Shown: piece after piece, positions 14,189-20,665 of the stretch | Position numbering within the stretch: position 1 is the stretch's first letter | How the letters are laid out: each line of letters begins with the position of its first letter | Assembly: GCA_031551765.1 (NCBI GenBank) | Contig: JAVBNC010000014.1 | Span: 1 to 20,665 of the forward strand | Source of the DNA: JAVBNC01 sp031551765 | Lineage (GTDB): Bacteria > Desulfobacterota > Desulfovibrionia > Desulfovibrionales > Desulfovibrionaceae | Length of the DNA: 20,665 nucleotides | Direction: 5' to 3' | Position numbers and translations under genes: made by a program | Notes under the pieces: model-generated | Told to the model about the DNA's origin: nothing | Databases searched by the model: none | The model's input: only the letters and a program-made list of their open reading frames with translations

Positions 14189-15075
14189 TCCCGCACGGCA
14201 ACCCAACTGCCGACCACGCCCATCAGGGTGGGCACGGCCACCAGCAGTACGGCCAGCTCCCAGGGCAGAAAGCGTATTTCCATGAGCAGGGGCGGAAAGT
14301 TGAGCACATGCCGGATCTGCATGTGCATGAAGTGCAAAAGCGCCAAGGCCAGCCCGCCGCCGATAAAGCCCAGTATGGCGCCCCCGGCCAGCAGCGGCAG
14401 GCGGATGTACCAGCCGAACGCGCCCACCAGTTTGAGGATTTCCACCTCCTGCGCCCGCGCCAGGAGGGAGAGGCGTATGGTGTTGCCCACCACCAGCGCC
14501 AGCACCAGACACAAAAAGGCTATGGACGGCCACATCACGAAATGGCTCACCTTGCGCCAGGCCTGGCCCAGCTCGTCACGCAAGGGGGTTGCGGCCACGC
14601 GTTCCACGCCGGGCAGAGCCTTCAAGTGGCTGGTCACGTCCCGCATCCACTCGTCAAAGTTATCGTCCTTGGGCGCGAAAGTGACCAGAGCCGTGGGCGG
14701 CAAGGGGCTTTTGGACGCCAGGAAAGGATAGTCCTTGCCCAGGGACTGGCCGGATCGGCCCAGCCGCTGCCCCAGGCTCTTCAGCGCCTCTTCCGGGGTG
14801 AAGCTCTGCAGTTTGCTGAAACCCGGCACATGGCGCAGGCCCGCCCACTGTTCGCGGATCTCGGCCATGTCCGTGCCCGGCTTCCAGTAGACCTGGAACA
14901 CGGTTTCCCCGCGCACCGTGCCCAACTGGTGGTTCAGGGTCACCAGGGCCATGAGAAACAGCCCGGAAAGAAACGCGACCAGGGTTACGGCCGCCAGGGT
15001 CAGAAGCTGCGCCCAGGGGTTCAGGTGCAGATCGCGCACCCCTTGGGCCAGCAAGCGGAAAACGACCCGGCTCAT
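14185..15075 (-). CDS. ftsX: Cell division protein FtsX
   Basis: The product is 296 residues, typical for FtsX, the membrane subunit of the FtsEX complex that activates periplasmic peptidoglycan hydrolases during division. A first membrane helix (about residues 23-45, LLTLAAVTLVAFLSGLFLMALV) is followed by an extracytoplasmic domain of about 125 residues. Three C-terminal helices follow (about 175-195, 223-245 and 271-290). The conserved cytoplasmic segment RLSLLARAQEVEILKLVGA, which couples to FtsE, lies between the second and third helices. The start overlaps the ftsE stop as ATGA (15072-15075), so the pair is translationally coupled. Confidence 0.93.
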   Translation of the reverse strand: MSRVVFRLLAQGVRDLHLNPWAQLLTLAAVTLVAFLSGLFLMALVTLNHQLGTVRGETVFQVYWKPGTDMAEIREQWAGLRHVPGFSKLQSFTPEEALKSLGQRLGRSGQSLGKDYPFLASKSPLPPTALVTFAPKDDNFDEWMRDVTSHLKALPGVERVAATPLRDELGQAWRKVSHFVMWPSIAFLCLVLALVVGNTIRLSLLARAQEVEILKLVGAFGWYIRLPLLAGGAILGFIGGGLALALLHFMHMQIRHVLNFPPLLMEIRFLPWELAVLLVAVPTLMGVVGSWVAVRD

Positions 15076-15809
15076 GCGCCGCCCCCGTCTGTCCGCTTTT
15101 CCATTGGCCGCTCATCCGCGTTGCCGCGCCGGAACAGCAGCGCGCCGGGCCAGTTGGCGTAGGTGATCATGCCGTCTTCCAGCCGCATCAGCCGGGCTTT
15201 GGGGTGACGGCGCAGCAACTCAATGCTGTGCGTGGCGAACAGCACCGTGGTGCCGTAAGCCTGGAACTGCATAAACAAGTCCATCAGCCGCAGGGAAAGT
15301 TCCGGGTCCAGGTTGCCCGTGGGTTCGTCCGCAAGCAATACTTGCGGATTGACCACAAAGGAACGCGCCACCGCCACCCGCTGCTGTTCCCCGCCCGAAA
15401 GCTCGCCGCACAGGGCATTCAGCCGCCCATCCACGTTCAGGGCCTTGGCCACGGCCCGCACCCGGCGGTCTATGTGCAGCGGCGCCAGCCCCCTCACTTC
15501 CAGCGGCAAAGCGATGTTGTCCCTGACGCTCCTATCCAGCAGAATCTTAAAATCCTGGAACACCACGCTCACCTGCCGCCGCAACAGCGGCACCTGCTTG
15601 GGTTTGATGTCCTTCAGCGAAAAGCCCGCCACGTGCGCTTCCCCGCGCTGGATGGGCAGCGCGCCGTACAACAGCCGCAGCAAGGTCGTCTTGCCCGCTC
15701 CGGAAGGACCGGACAGGAAAAGAAACTCCCCCTTCCCCAAGGTGAAGGTGCAGTCTTTCAAAGCCCAGTACGGGCCGAAGCTGTGGGAAAGATGGACAAC
15801 TTTGATCAT
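15072..15809 (-). CDS. ftsE: Cell division ATP-binding protein FtsE
   Basis: The product is 245 residues. It carries Walker A GPSGAGKTT (34-42), Q-loop Gln85, signature LSGGEQQR (137-144), Walker B VLLADEPTGNLD (157-168) and the H-loop in LFATHS. It powers FtsX. The family is usually 220-230 residues; the extra length is a charged C-terminal tail (GNADERPMEKRTDGGGA) that reaches into the ftsX overlap. The start ATG at 15809 begins the conserved MIKVVHLSHSF segment, but no clear Shine-Dalgarno precedes it. Upstream sequence is GC-rich and runs into repeat DNA within about 90 bases. Confidence 0.93.
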   Translation of the reverse strand: MIKVVHLSHSFGPYWALKDCTFTLGKGEFLFLSGPSGAGKTTLLRLLYGALPIQRGEAHVAGFSLKDIKPKQVPLLRRQVSVVFQDFKILLDRSVRDNIALPLEVRGLAPLHIDRRVRAVAKALNVDGRLNALCGELSGGEQQRVAVARSFVVNPQVLLADEPTGNLDPELSLRLMDLFMQFQAYGTTVLFATHSIELLRRHPKARLMRLEDGMITYANWPGALLFRRGNADERPMEKRTDGGGA

Positions 15810-15899
15810 GCGACGCGCCGTGTTGCAGGTTCGCTCGGTATCGTGCCGTCTCCCGTACCACGTTTTGCGGAAGCAGCAAAGGCGGGTGGAAAGGCAATT

Positions 15900-16062
15900 T
15901 TGTCGAAGCCAATGAAAAGTCGAAGCAGGGCGCTGCCCTGCACCCGCCAAGGGCTGGCGCCCCTGGACCCCATACAGGGTGACTAAGAAAATAGTGCGCA
16001 ACTGCCGTTCCGCTCGCGCCCGCGGCGCTCACATACTGGCTGGTGCTGACTTGATAAAAGAG
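15900..16062 (-). repeat. Module B repeat, copy 6 (internally deleted)
   Basis: It starts TTGTCGAAGCCA and contains GCAGGGCGCTGCCCTGC, GGGTGACTAAGAAAATAGTGCGCAACTGCCGTTC-type sequence and GCGCTCACATACTGGCTGG, all matching copy 1 inverted. About 90-100 central bases of copy 1 are absent, with the junction near GTTCCGCTCGCGCC. It is followed by module A copy 4, so the composite is the mirror of the 28-425 locus. Confidence 0.78.
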
Positions 16063-16064
16063 GA

Positions 16065-16200
16065 CGGCACCATTGTCGCACGGCGCCGCCCCATCAAAGA
16101 GATGACTCACATACCCCCGTCAAAGTTCTTTGGAAGGGGGAAGGAGGTCCGGAGGAAGGGGGAAACCTTTCTTTCAAGAAAGGTTTCCCCCTTCCTCCGG
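16065..16200 (-). repeat. Module A repeat, copy 4 (perfect 25-bp hairpin)
   Basis: It contains GGCACCATTGTCGCACGG, CCATCAAAGAG (16091-16101), CCCCGTCAAAGTTCTTTGG and a perfect 25-bp stem (16149-16173 with 16176-16200) with a 2-base loop. The stem begins 25 bases beyond the nrdJ stop codon, so it may also serve as that gene's 3' end. Confidence 0.8.
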
Positions 16201-16224
16201 GTGTCTAGTCCGCACTCCCTCCCA

Positions 16225-18468
16225 TCACCCGCACTTGGTAAACGCGCAGGGGGGGCAGATGTGGCAGCCTTCCTGGAAGATGAGGGTGGCGTCGCATTCC
16301 GGGCAGCGTGTGGCGCCCAGGCCGTTTTTGCCGGACCCGGACTTGCCTTTGAGGTAGCGGTTTTCCAGCACCCAGGCGATACCGTCGGGAATGGACTGCA
16401 CCTGGCCGTGCTTGCCTTGCTGGAACACGGGCATTTCGCCGCCTATGTCCTTGATCTGGTTGACCACTTCCTGCACTTCGATGCCGGAACGGAGCGCCAG
16501 AGAGACCAGACGGCCGATGGCTTCGGCCTTGGCCGTGGTGGAGCGGCCGGACTTGCCGATGGTGGCGAAAACCTCGAACGGCTTGCCTTCCACCTCGTTG
16601 ACCGTGACGTACATGATGCCGTGGCCGGTGGTCACCTTTTGGGTGAAGCCGTAGACCAGGTCCGGCCGGGCGCGCACTACGGGGTGTTCCGGGGCCGGGG
16701 CCTGTTCCTTGGCGCCTTCGCCGGTATAGAGCACCTGCACGCTTTTGCAGCCGTCGCGGTAGACGGTGACGCCCTTGCAACCCAGTTCGTAGGCCATCCA
16801 GTAGATATGGCGGATATCGTCCTGGGTGGCGGAATTTTCCAGGTTGACGGTCTTGGAGACGGCGTTGTCCGTGTAGAGCTGGAAGGCGGCCTGCATGCGC
16901 AGGTGCCAGACGGCCTCGAAATCCATGGCCGTAACGAATACGTCGCGCAGTTCCTGCGGCAGATGCTCGATATTGCGGATGGAGCCTTTTTCAGCCACGC
17001 TTTCCATCAGCTTGGGGCTGTAGCAGCCGGCTTCCTTGACCGCGGCTTCGAAGTAGGGATTCACTTCCGTCAGCTTTTCGCCGTCCATGACGTGGCGGGT
17101 GAAGCAGAGCGCGAACAGCGGCTCAATGCCGGAAGAGCAGCCCGCGATAATGGACAGCGTGCCCGTGGGCGCAATGGTGGTTACGGTGGCGTTGCGGTAG
17201 GGGCCCAGGCCCTTGCCCGCGAAAATGGACGTGGGGTAGCCGGGGAAGGGGCCGCGTTCCTTGGCCAGGGTTTGGGAACCCACGCGGGCTTCCTCGCGCA
17301 CGAAGCCCATGACCTTTTCGGCCAGGTTCAGGGCTTCCTGGCTGTTGTAGGGAATTTTCAACAGGAAGAGCAGGTCCGCCCAGCCCATGACGCCCAGGCC
17401 GATCTTGCGGTTGCGGTGCACGTTTTCCGTGATCTGTTCCAGCGGAAAACGCGAAGCGTCAATGACGTTGTCCAGGAAACGCACAGAGAGGTGGATGACG
17501 CGTTTGAGGTCTTCCCAGTCCACGGCGTCGGGGCCTTCTTTGCCGGGGATGTAAAAGCGCGCCAGGTTGAGGGAACCCAGGTTGCAGGCTTCGTAAGGCA
17601 ACAGCGGCTGCTCGCCGCAGGGGTTGGTGGATTCCATCTCGCCCTGGTCGGGCGTGGGGTTGTCGCGGTTGATGCGGTCCAGGAACACGATGCCGGGGTC
17701 GCCGCTTTCCCAGGCTTTCTGCACCAGGAGCTCAAAGACTTCGCGGGCGTTCAGCTTGCCGCGCACCTCTTTGGTGTTGGGCATGACCAGGTTGTAGTCC
17801 TCGCCCTTTTCCACGGCCTTCATGAACTCTTCGGTCAGGGCCACGGAAAGGTTGAAGTTGTTGAACTCCCCTTCCCGTTCCTTGGCCCGGATGAACTCGA
17901 TGATATCCGGGTGGTCCACCCGCAGAATGCCCATGTTGGCGCCGCGCCGGGTGCCGCCCTGCTTAATCTGCTCCGTGGCGGTGTTGAAAATGCGCAAAAA
18001 GGAAAGCGGGCCGGAAGCGACGCCGCCGGTGGAGCCCACGCGGCTCTCTTTGGGCCACAGGCGGGAAAAGGAAAAGCCCGTGCCCCCGCCGGACTTGTGG
18101 ATCATGGCCGCGTGCTTGACCGCGTCGAAAATCTCCTCAATGGAATCGCCCACGGGCAGCACGAAACAAGCCGAGAGTTGTCCCAGGTTGGCGCCCGCGT
18201 TCATCAGGGTGGGCGAATTGGGCAGGAACTTCCAGCTGGTCATCAGCGTATAGAAGTCCATGGCCAGCTCGTCCGCCTTGTAGCTGGACTTTTTGTATTT
18301 GCCCTCTTCCGAGGCGATGGCCGAGGCCACGCGCCAGAACATGCTTTCAGCATCTTCCAGCGGTTTGCCTTCCAGATTTTTCAGGAAGTAGCGTTTGCCA
18401 AGAACAACTTTGGCGTTGGGATTGAGGGCAACCTTAGGGAGTTTCGCGGGTTTTTTCAGTGCGGACAT
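16225..18468 (-). CDS. nrdJ: Adenosylcobalamin-dependent (class II) ribonucleotide reductase
   Basis: The product is 747 residues. It reduces ribonucleotides to deoxyribonucleotides using a B12-generated thiyl radical and needs no oxygen. Catalytic residues are the radical Cys284 in NPCGE (282-286) with Glu286, and the redox pair Cys101 (SACFVLP) and Cys295 (YEACNLGSLNL). HKSGGGTGFSFSRLWP, the GGTRRGANMG loop, ATVTTIAPTGTLSIIAGCSSGIEP and a TSCPD-like region (GRSTTAKAEAIGRLVSLALRSG) follow. The C-terminus is a Cys-rich ribbon (CPECDATL, EGCHICPPC, TKC) typical of NrdJ, which re-reduces the active site or binds zinc. The start ATG at 18468 has only a weak GAGAAG site. No cobalamin riboswitch B12 box or NrdR box was recognised upstream. 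Confidence 0.96.
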   Translation of the reverse strand: MSALKKPAKLPKVALNPNAKVVLGKRYFLKNLEGKPLEDAESMFWRVASAIASEEGKYKKSSYKADELAMDFYTLMTSWKFLPNSPTLMNAGANLGQLSACFVLPVGDSIEEIFDAVKHAAMIHKSGGGTGFSFSRLWPKESRVGSTGGVASGPLSFLRIFNTATEQIKQGGTRRGANMGILRVDHPDIIEFIRAKEREGEFNNFNLSVALTEEFMKAVEKGEDYNLVMPNTKEVRGKLNAREVFELLVQKAWESGDPGIVFLDRINRDNPTPDQGEMESTNPCGEQPLLPYEACNLGSLNLARFYIPGKEGPDAVDWEDLKRVIHLSVRFLDNVIDASRFPLEQITENVHRNRKIGLGVMGWADLLFLLKIPYNSQEALNLAEKVMGFVREEARVGSQTLAKERGPFPGYPTSIFAGKGLGPYRNATVTTIAPTGTLSIIAGCSSGIEPLFALCFTRHVMDGEKLTEVNPYFEAAVKEAGCYSPKLMESVAEKGSIRNIEHLPQELRDVFVTAMDFEAVWHLRMQAAFQLYTDNAVSKTVNLENSATQDDIRHIYWMAYELGCKGVTVYRDGCKSVQVLYTGEGAKEQAPAPEHPVVRARPDLVYGFTQKVTTGHGIMYVTVNEVEGKPFEVFATIGKSGRSTTAKAEAIGRLVSLALRSGIEVQEVVNQIKDIGGEMPVFQQGKHGQVQSIPDGIAWVLENRYLKGKSGSGKNGLGATRCPECDATLIFQEGCHICPPCAFTKCG

Positions 18469-18732
18469 AACTTCTCAATCATAATAACAGGTTAAGGATA
18501 AATTATTCTTACAAACAAGACAGTCAGGGTACGCCAGGTTTAAAAAAATTTCCAGCCTGAGCTTTTTTTGCAACCTCCTTCATTTCTTGGACACTCTCGC
18601 CACACCTCTGGTATTGTGCTGTATTCTCAGAAGAAAAATTTTTATATTTTTTCTAGACATGAATAATCCTTTCCTTAGCGCGGTCTAGGTGTATCGCGGA
18701 CAAGCCCCGCGTGCGCAGACAGAAACAGAGGG
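18469..18732. other. AT-rich divergent spacer between nrdJ and the zraP-like gene
   Basis: This stretch is far more AT-rich than its surroundings. On the minus strand it holds two tiny overlapping ORFs: 18580-18660 (26 residues, with AAAGGA 6 bases before ATG) and 18524-18583 (19 residues, MKEVAKKAQAGNFFKPGVP), joined by an ATGA overlap. It probably contains the nrdJ promoter and leader, but no single -10/-35 pair stands out. Confidence 0.45.
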
Positions 18733-18748
18733 GTGCAATTTTTTGCAC
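18733..18748. promoter_or_regulatory. Possible activator site upstream of the sigma-54 promoter
   Basis: The inverted repeat GTGCAA-TTTT-TTGCAC lies about 95 bases before the -24 element, the usual range for a sigma-54 enhancer-binding protein. A related GTGTTGCAC occurs at 18773-18781, and a palindrome GCGCATGCGC lies just beyond it at 18786-18795. The identity of the binder is unknown. Confidence 0.4.
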
Positions 18749-18842
18749 ACATCTCTTTCTCTTCACAATCTCGTGTTGCACTCTTGCGCATGCGCCGCCA
18801 CGATTTACAATAATTACAGATAGTTTTCCAATCTGTGCCGCA

Positions 18843-18860
18843 TTGGCCCGCTCTTTGCTA
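18843..18860 (+). promoter_or_regulatory. Sigma-54 (-24/-12) promoter of the zraP-like gene
   Basis: TTGGCCCG (18843-18850), CTCT and TTGCTA fit the -24/-12 consensus with GG (18845-18846) and GC (18857-18858) exactly 10 bases apart. Transcription would begin near 18870, at an imperfect hairpin (18872-18893) in the leader. In E. coli, zraP is also sigma-54 dependent, which supports the call. Confidence 0.62.
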
Positions 18861-18924
18861 TATGCTGGGCACGGCCGGCGCTCACGCCAGCCGAGTATTG
18901 TGATCATACGTAAGGAGTTCTTTT

Positions 18925-19473
18925 ATGCGAATGCAAACGATGCTTCTGGGGTTTTTGATGGCGGGCCTGTTGCTGGGCGGCTCCATGGCTCCGGCCTTGG
19001 CCGCGGACGGCCCTAAATCCGCAAGGCCCGCCATGGAAGGGCAACGCGGTCCCTGGGATTTCCACCCGTTCATGAATCTCAGCCCGGAAAAGCGCTCCGC
19101 GCTTATCGCCCTGTTCAAGGAACAAAGGGATAAAACCCACCCCCTGCGCGAGCAGCTTTGGATTAAGAGAACCACCCTGTTCGCTCTGAAGGACAACCCC
19201 AAAACCGAACCGCAACAACTGACGGCCCTGGTGAACGAAATGGCCGAACTCCGCGCCAAGCTGCGCACCGAACGCCTGGCCTTTGAGCAAAAAGTACAGA
19301 AGGATTTCGGCATTGACCTGCCCATGGGCTTCCACGGCATGGGCAAGGGCTGGCACGGCCGGGGCGGCGGCTGCGGCATGATGGGCGGCATGGGTCCCGG
19401 CGGCGGTTACGGCTACGGCGGAATGGGCCATGGAGGAGGCTTGGGCCACAGAGGGATGGGCGACTACCGTTAA
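18925..19473 (+). CDS. ZraP-like periplasmic metal-binding chaperone (Spy/CpxP/ZraP family)
   Basis: The product is 182 residues. A Sec signal peptide (residues about 5-26, cleavage after APALA) exports it. The mature core has the heavy-metal-resistance helical domain: MNLSPEKRSALIALFKEQRDKT, then HPLREQLWIKRTTLFAL and LTALVNEMAELRAKLRTERLAFEQKV, which resembles the LTPEQ-like region and long helices of ZraP and CpxP. The C-terminal 45 residues are very rich in Gly, His and Met (HGMGKGWHGRGGG, CGMMGGMG, MGHGGGLGHRGMG), a likely zinc or copper-binding tail. The start follows AAGGAG by 8 bases. ZraP-type proteins act as zinc-responsive periplasmic chaperones under a ZraSR system; no sensor or regulator gene is in this window. 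Confidence 0.87.
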   Translation: MRMQTMLLGFLMAGLLLGGSMAPALAADGPKSARPAMEGQRGPWDFHPFMNLSPEKRSALIALFKEQRDKTHPLREQLWIKRTTLFALKDNPKTEPQQLTALVNEMAELRAKLRTERLAFEQKVQKDFGIDLPMGFHGMGKGWHGRGGGCGMMGGMGPGGGYGYGGMGHGGGLGHRGMGDYR

Positions 19474-19493
19474 CACCCCCTGGAGCGGTTTCG

Positions 19494-19616
19494 CTTTGAG
19501 ATTGTCGCTTAACGGCGGACAAACCGCCTACGCCAACCTCGCGGGTCTTGCTGCACTGCGTTTCGCAAGGCCAGAGCATTTTGTCATAAGATAAAATCTC
19601 AAAGGTAAAATGCTCT
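19494..19616. repeat. Inverted-repeat element after the zraP-like gene, pseudoknot-like topology
   Basis: Arm CTTTGAGATT (19494-19503) pairs with AATCTCAAAG (19595-19604), which lies in the loop of a second pair, AGAGCATTTT (19573-19582) with AAAATGCTCT (19607-19616). A small hairpin GGCGG-ACAAA-CCGCC sits at 19514-19528. No ORF is present in this stretch. It may be a repeated intergenic element or a 3'-UTR RNA structure. Confidence 0.6.
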
Positions 19617-19632
19617 AAACAGTGCAAACCGC

Positions 19633-19665
19633 GACGCGCTCCGCCTCCACGGAGCGCGTCTTTTT
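19633..19665 (+). terminator. Intrinsic terminator of the zraP-like transcript
   Basis: GACGCGCTCC (19633-19642) and GGAGCGCGTC (19651-19660) form a 10-bp stem with an 8-base loop, followed by TTTTT (19661-19665). This is a classical rho-independent terminator on the plus strand. Confidence 0.88.
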
Positions 19666-19708
19666 ATATCCGCCTTCTCCGCGTCTTCCGGGTTTCGCGC
19701 GCGTTCTC

Positions 19709-19761
19709 TTGACAGAGCGCCTCTTGCGACCAAGTATTGTACTGCCGCCCGTGAATATGAT
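19709..19761 (+). promoter_or_regulatory. Possible promoter region of the last gene
   Basis: TTGACA (19709-19714) is a perfect -35 box, but the nearest TATTGT (19735-19740) is 20 bases away. A better -10 box, TATGAT (19756-19761), lacks a matched -35. A promoter between the terminator at 19633 and the gene is required; its exact position is uncertain. Nothing else is seen in 19666-19829. Confidence 0.3.
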
Positions 19762-19829
19762 ACGCCTGCACGCACATGCCGTGCGACTCCGCCTTTCGGA
19801 CCGGCGCGGCGAGGATAAAGAGAGTAGCG

Positions 19830-20462
19830 ATGCTTGGAGCTCGTCAGAAATATCCCGGCAGGGGTGCAGGAATTGCCGGAAGAAAGCCGTTCCGCGAGCG
19901 CGTCAAAACGCACGTGAATTTTGCCAAGGTTTTTGTGCGCGACCCCCGGCGCACGGGTTCCATCTGCCCCAGCAGCGAGGCGCTGGTTTCCGCCCTGGTC
20001 CGCGCGGTTCCGCAAGTTGACTGCGGCCTGGTTGTGGACCTGGGCGCGGGCACGGGCATTGTCACGGAGGAACTACTGGCCTCCGGAGTGGCTGCCGAAT
20101 CCGTGGTGGCCGTGGAATGCTGCGAAACGCTTTCGCGGGACTTGCAGCGCAAGTACCCGGGCGTGCTAGTCCTGGGACAGGACGCCCGGGATCTGGGCCA
20201 GTTGCTGGCTGTTCGCCGTCCGCAAGAGCCGTTGCGGGCCATTATATCCTCCCTGCCTTTCCGCTCCATGCCCCGGCGCATCGTGGACGCCATAGCCCTG
20301 GAAATGAAACGCGTGCTGCAGGAACGCGGCGGCTGCCTTATCCAGTATTCCTACCTGTGGTGGCTGCGTTACCCCTTGCGCCAATACGGCTTTATTCCGC
20401 AACGCCGCTTCACCGTGATCAAGAACGTCCCGCCCGCCATCGTGGAAGTGTATACAGTGTAA
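19830..20462 (+). CDS. PmtA-like phospholipid N-methyltransferase / rRNA-dimethylase-fold methyltransferase
   Basis: The product is 210 residues. SAM-binding motif I is VVDLGAGTGIVTEELL (68-83), the strand-2 acidic residue is in VVAVECCETL, and motif IV is IISSLPFRSMP (about 139-148), where the SLPF core resembles the sgLP motif of bacterial phosphatidylethanolamine N-methyltransferases (PmtA, COG3963). The N-terminal FAKVFVRDPRRTGSICPSSEAL matches the KAVGAVAPSS-like opening of that family. The ATG at 19830 is preferred over 19776 because a GAGAG ribosome site precedes it and the extra residues are not family-like. Whether the organism makes methylated phospholipids cannot be told; other acceptors are possible. 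Confidence 0.8.
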   Translation: MLGARQKYPGRGAGIAGRKPFRERVKTHVNFAKVFVRDPRRTGSICPSSEALVSALVRAVPQVDCGLVVDLGAGTGIVTEELLASGVAAESVVAVECCETLSRDLQRKYPGVLVLGQDARDLGQLLAVRRPQEPLRAIISSLPFRSMPRRIVDAIALEMKRVLQERGGCLIQYSYLWWLRYPLRQYGFIPQRRFTVIKNVPPAIVEVYTV

Positions 20463-20467
20463 TCGAC

Positions 20468-20486
20468 GGCCGACTCCGGCCTTTTT
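20468..20486 (+). terminator. Short terminator after the last gene
   Basis: GGCCG-ACTC-CGGCC (20468-20481) is followed by TTTTT (20482-20486), 5 bases past the stop codon. The stem is only 5 bp but fully GC. Confidence 0.5.
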
Positions 20487-20525
20487 CCTTGAAACTCACT
20501 CTTGCGGCGGATCCTGCTATTTAAA

Positions 20526-20665
20526 AGGCGGCACCGTAATTGTACGGTGCCGCCTCATCAACGAGGTTTCCTGCCATGCCCCCGATAAAGTTCTTTGGAA
20601 GAGGGATGGGGGTCCGGGGGAGGGGAGAAACCTTTCTTCCTTCCAAGAAAGGTTTCTCCCTTCCC
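20526..20665 (-). repeat. Module A repeat, copy 5, cut by the window end
   Basis: A perfect 13-bp hairpin (20526-20538 with 20543-20555, loop ATTG) is followed by TCATCAACGAGG, CCCCGATAAAGTTCTTTGG and the long AAACCTTTCTT...AAGAAAGGTTT hairpin (from about 20619), whose right arm reaches the last base. Element order matches copies 2 and 4. No module B lies beside it on the left. Confidence 0.8.

Noticed and set aside
15979..18495. 838-codon plus-strand frame opposite nrdJ
   Set aside because: The opposite strand encodes a full NrdJ with all catalytic Cys; the plus frame has no recognisable domain and runs through a repeat.
18493..18660. Read-through of the TGA of the first micro-ORF as selenocysteine
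   Set aside because: No SECIS-like hairpin was recognised after the TGA and the continuation resembles no known protein.
18469..18732. Cobalamin riboswitch upstream of nrdJ
   Set aside because: Expected for a B12-dependent enzyme, but no B12 box (GCCACTG-like) is present on the transcribed strand.
18866..18882. Second sigma-54-like sequence around GGGCACGG
   Set aside because: There is no TTGC at the -12 spacing, unlike the site at 18843-18860.
18653..18907. 84-codon minus-strand ORF upstream of the zraP-like gene
   Set aside because: It overlaps the sigma-54 promoter and leader, has no family resemblance and has a Cys/Arg-rich random composition.

Overview
The window is about 20.7 kb of GC-rich bacterial chromosome. 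The gene set suggests a sulfate-reducing deltaproteobacterium, most likely Desulfovibrionaceae: an adenosylcobalamin-dependent ribonucleotide reductase, linked ftsE-ftsX, a ygiB-ygiC pair, an MFS-Aas lipid-repair fusion and a ZraP-like metal protein. This assignment is inference from gene content and style; no rRNA or other marker is present. No tRNA, CRISPR array, integrase or transposase was seen.

Left part (1-5000), genes on the minus strand: ygiC (ATP-grasp, glutathionylspermidine-synthase-like) and ygiB (lipoprotein) overlap by 4 bases. They are followed by a class I SAM methyltransferase and ilvD (dihydroxy-acid dehydratase). Middle (5561-8405), plus strand: a class II aldolase of the OtnC type, an NAD-type isocitrate/isopropylmalate-family dehydrogenase with its own promoter, and an exported LigI-like amidohydrolase, closed by a strong terminator. 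These three look like a small organic-acid or sugar-acid set whose substrate cannot be named.

From 8961 to 13306, an ArsR-family regulator with a possibly leaderless transcript overlaps a 1320-residue polyprotein. That protein joins an LplT-like transporter, a PlsC acyltransferase, an acyl carrier domain and an acyl-ACP synthetase, a complete lysophospholipid uptake and re-acylation line in one chain. On the minus strand follow a YcaC-like isochorismatase-fold protein that lacks the catalytic Cys, ftsX and ftsE (4-base overlap), and the class II ribonucleotide reductase nrdJ. Divergent from nrdJ is a ZraP-like periplasmic protein behind a good sigma-54 promoter. The last gene is a PmtA-like methyltransferase.

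The most striking non-coding feature is a modular intergenic repeat. Module A is a roughly 25-bp-stem hairpin plus a conserved CCCTGTCAAAGTT motif and a second hairpin. Module B is a GC-rich string of small palindromes ending in TGGCTTCGACAA. Together they recur at almost every large gene boundary, in both orientations, with internal deletions and one insertion inside a hairpin loop. A separate element after the zraP-like gene has a pseudoknot-like arrangement of inverted repeats.
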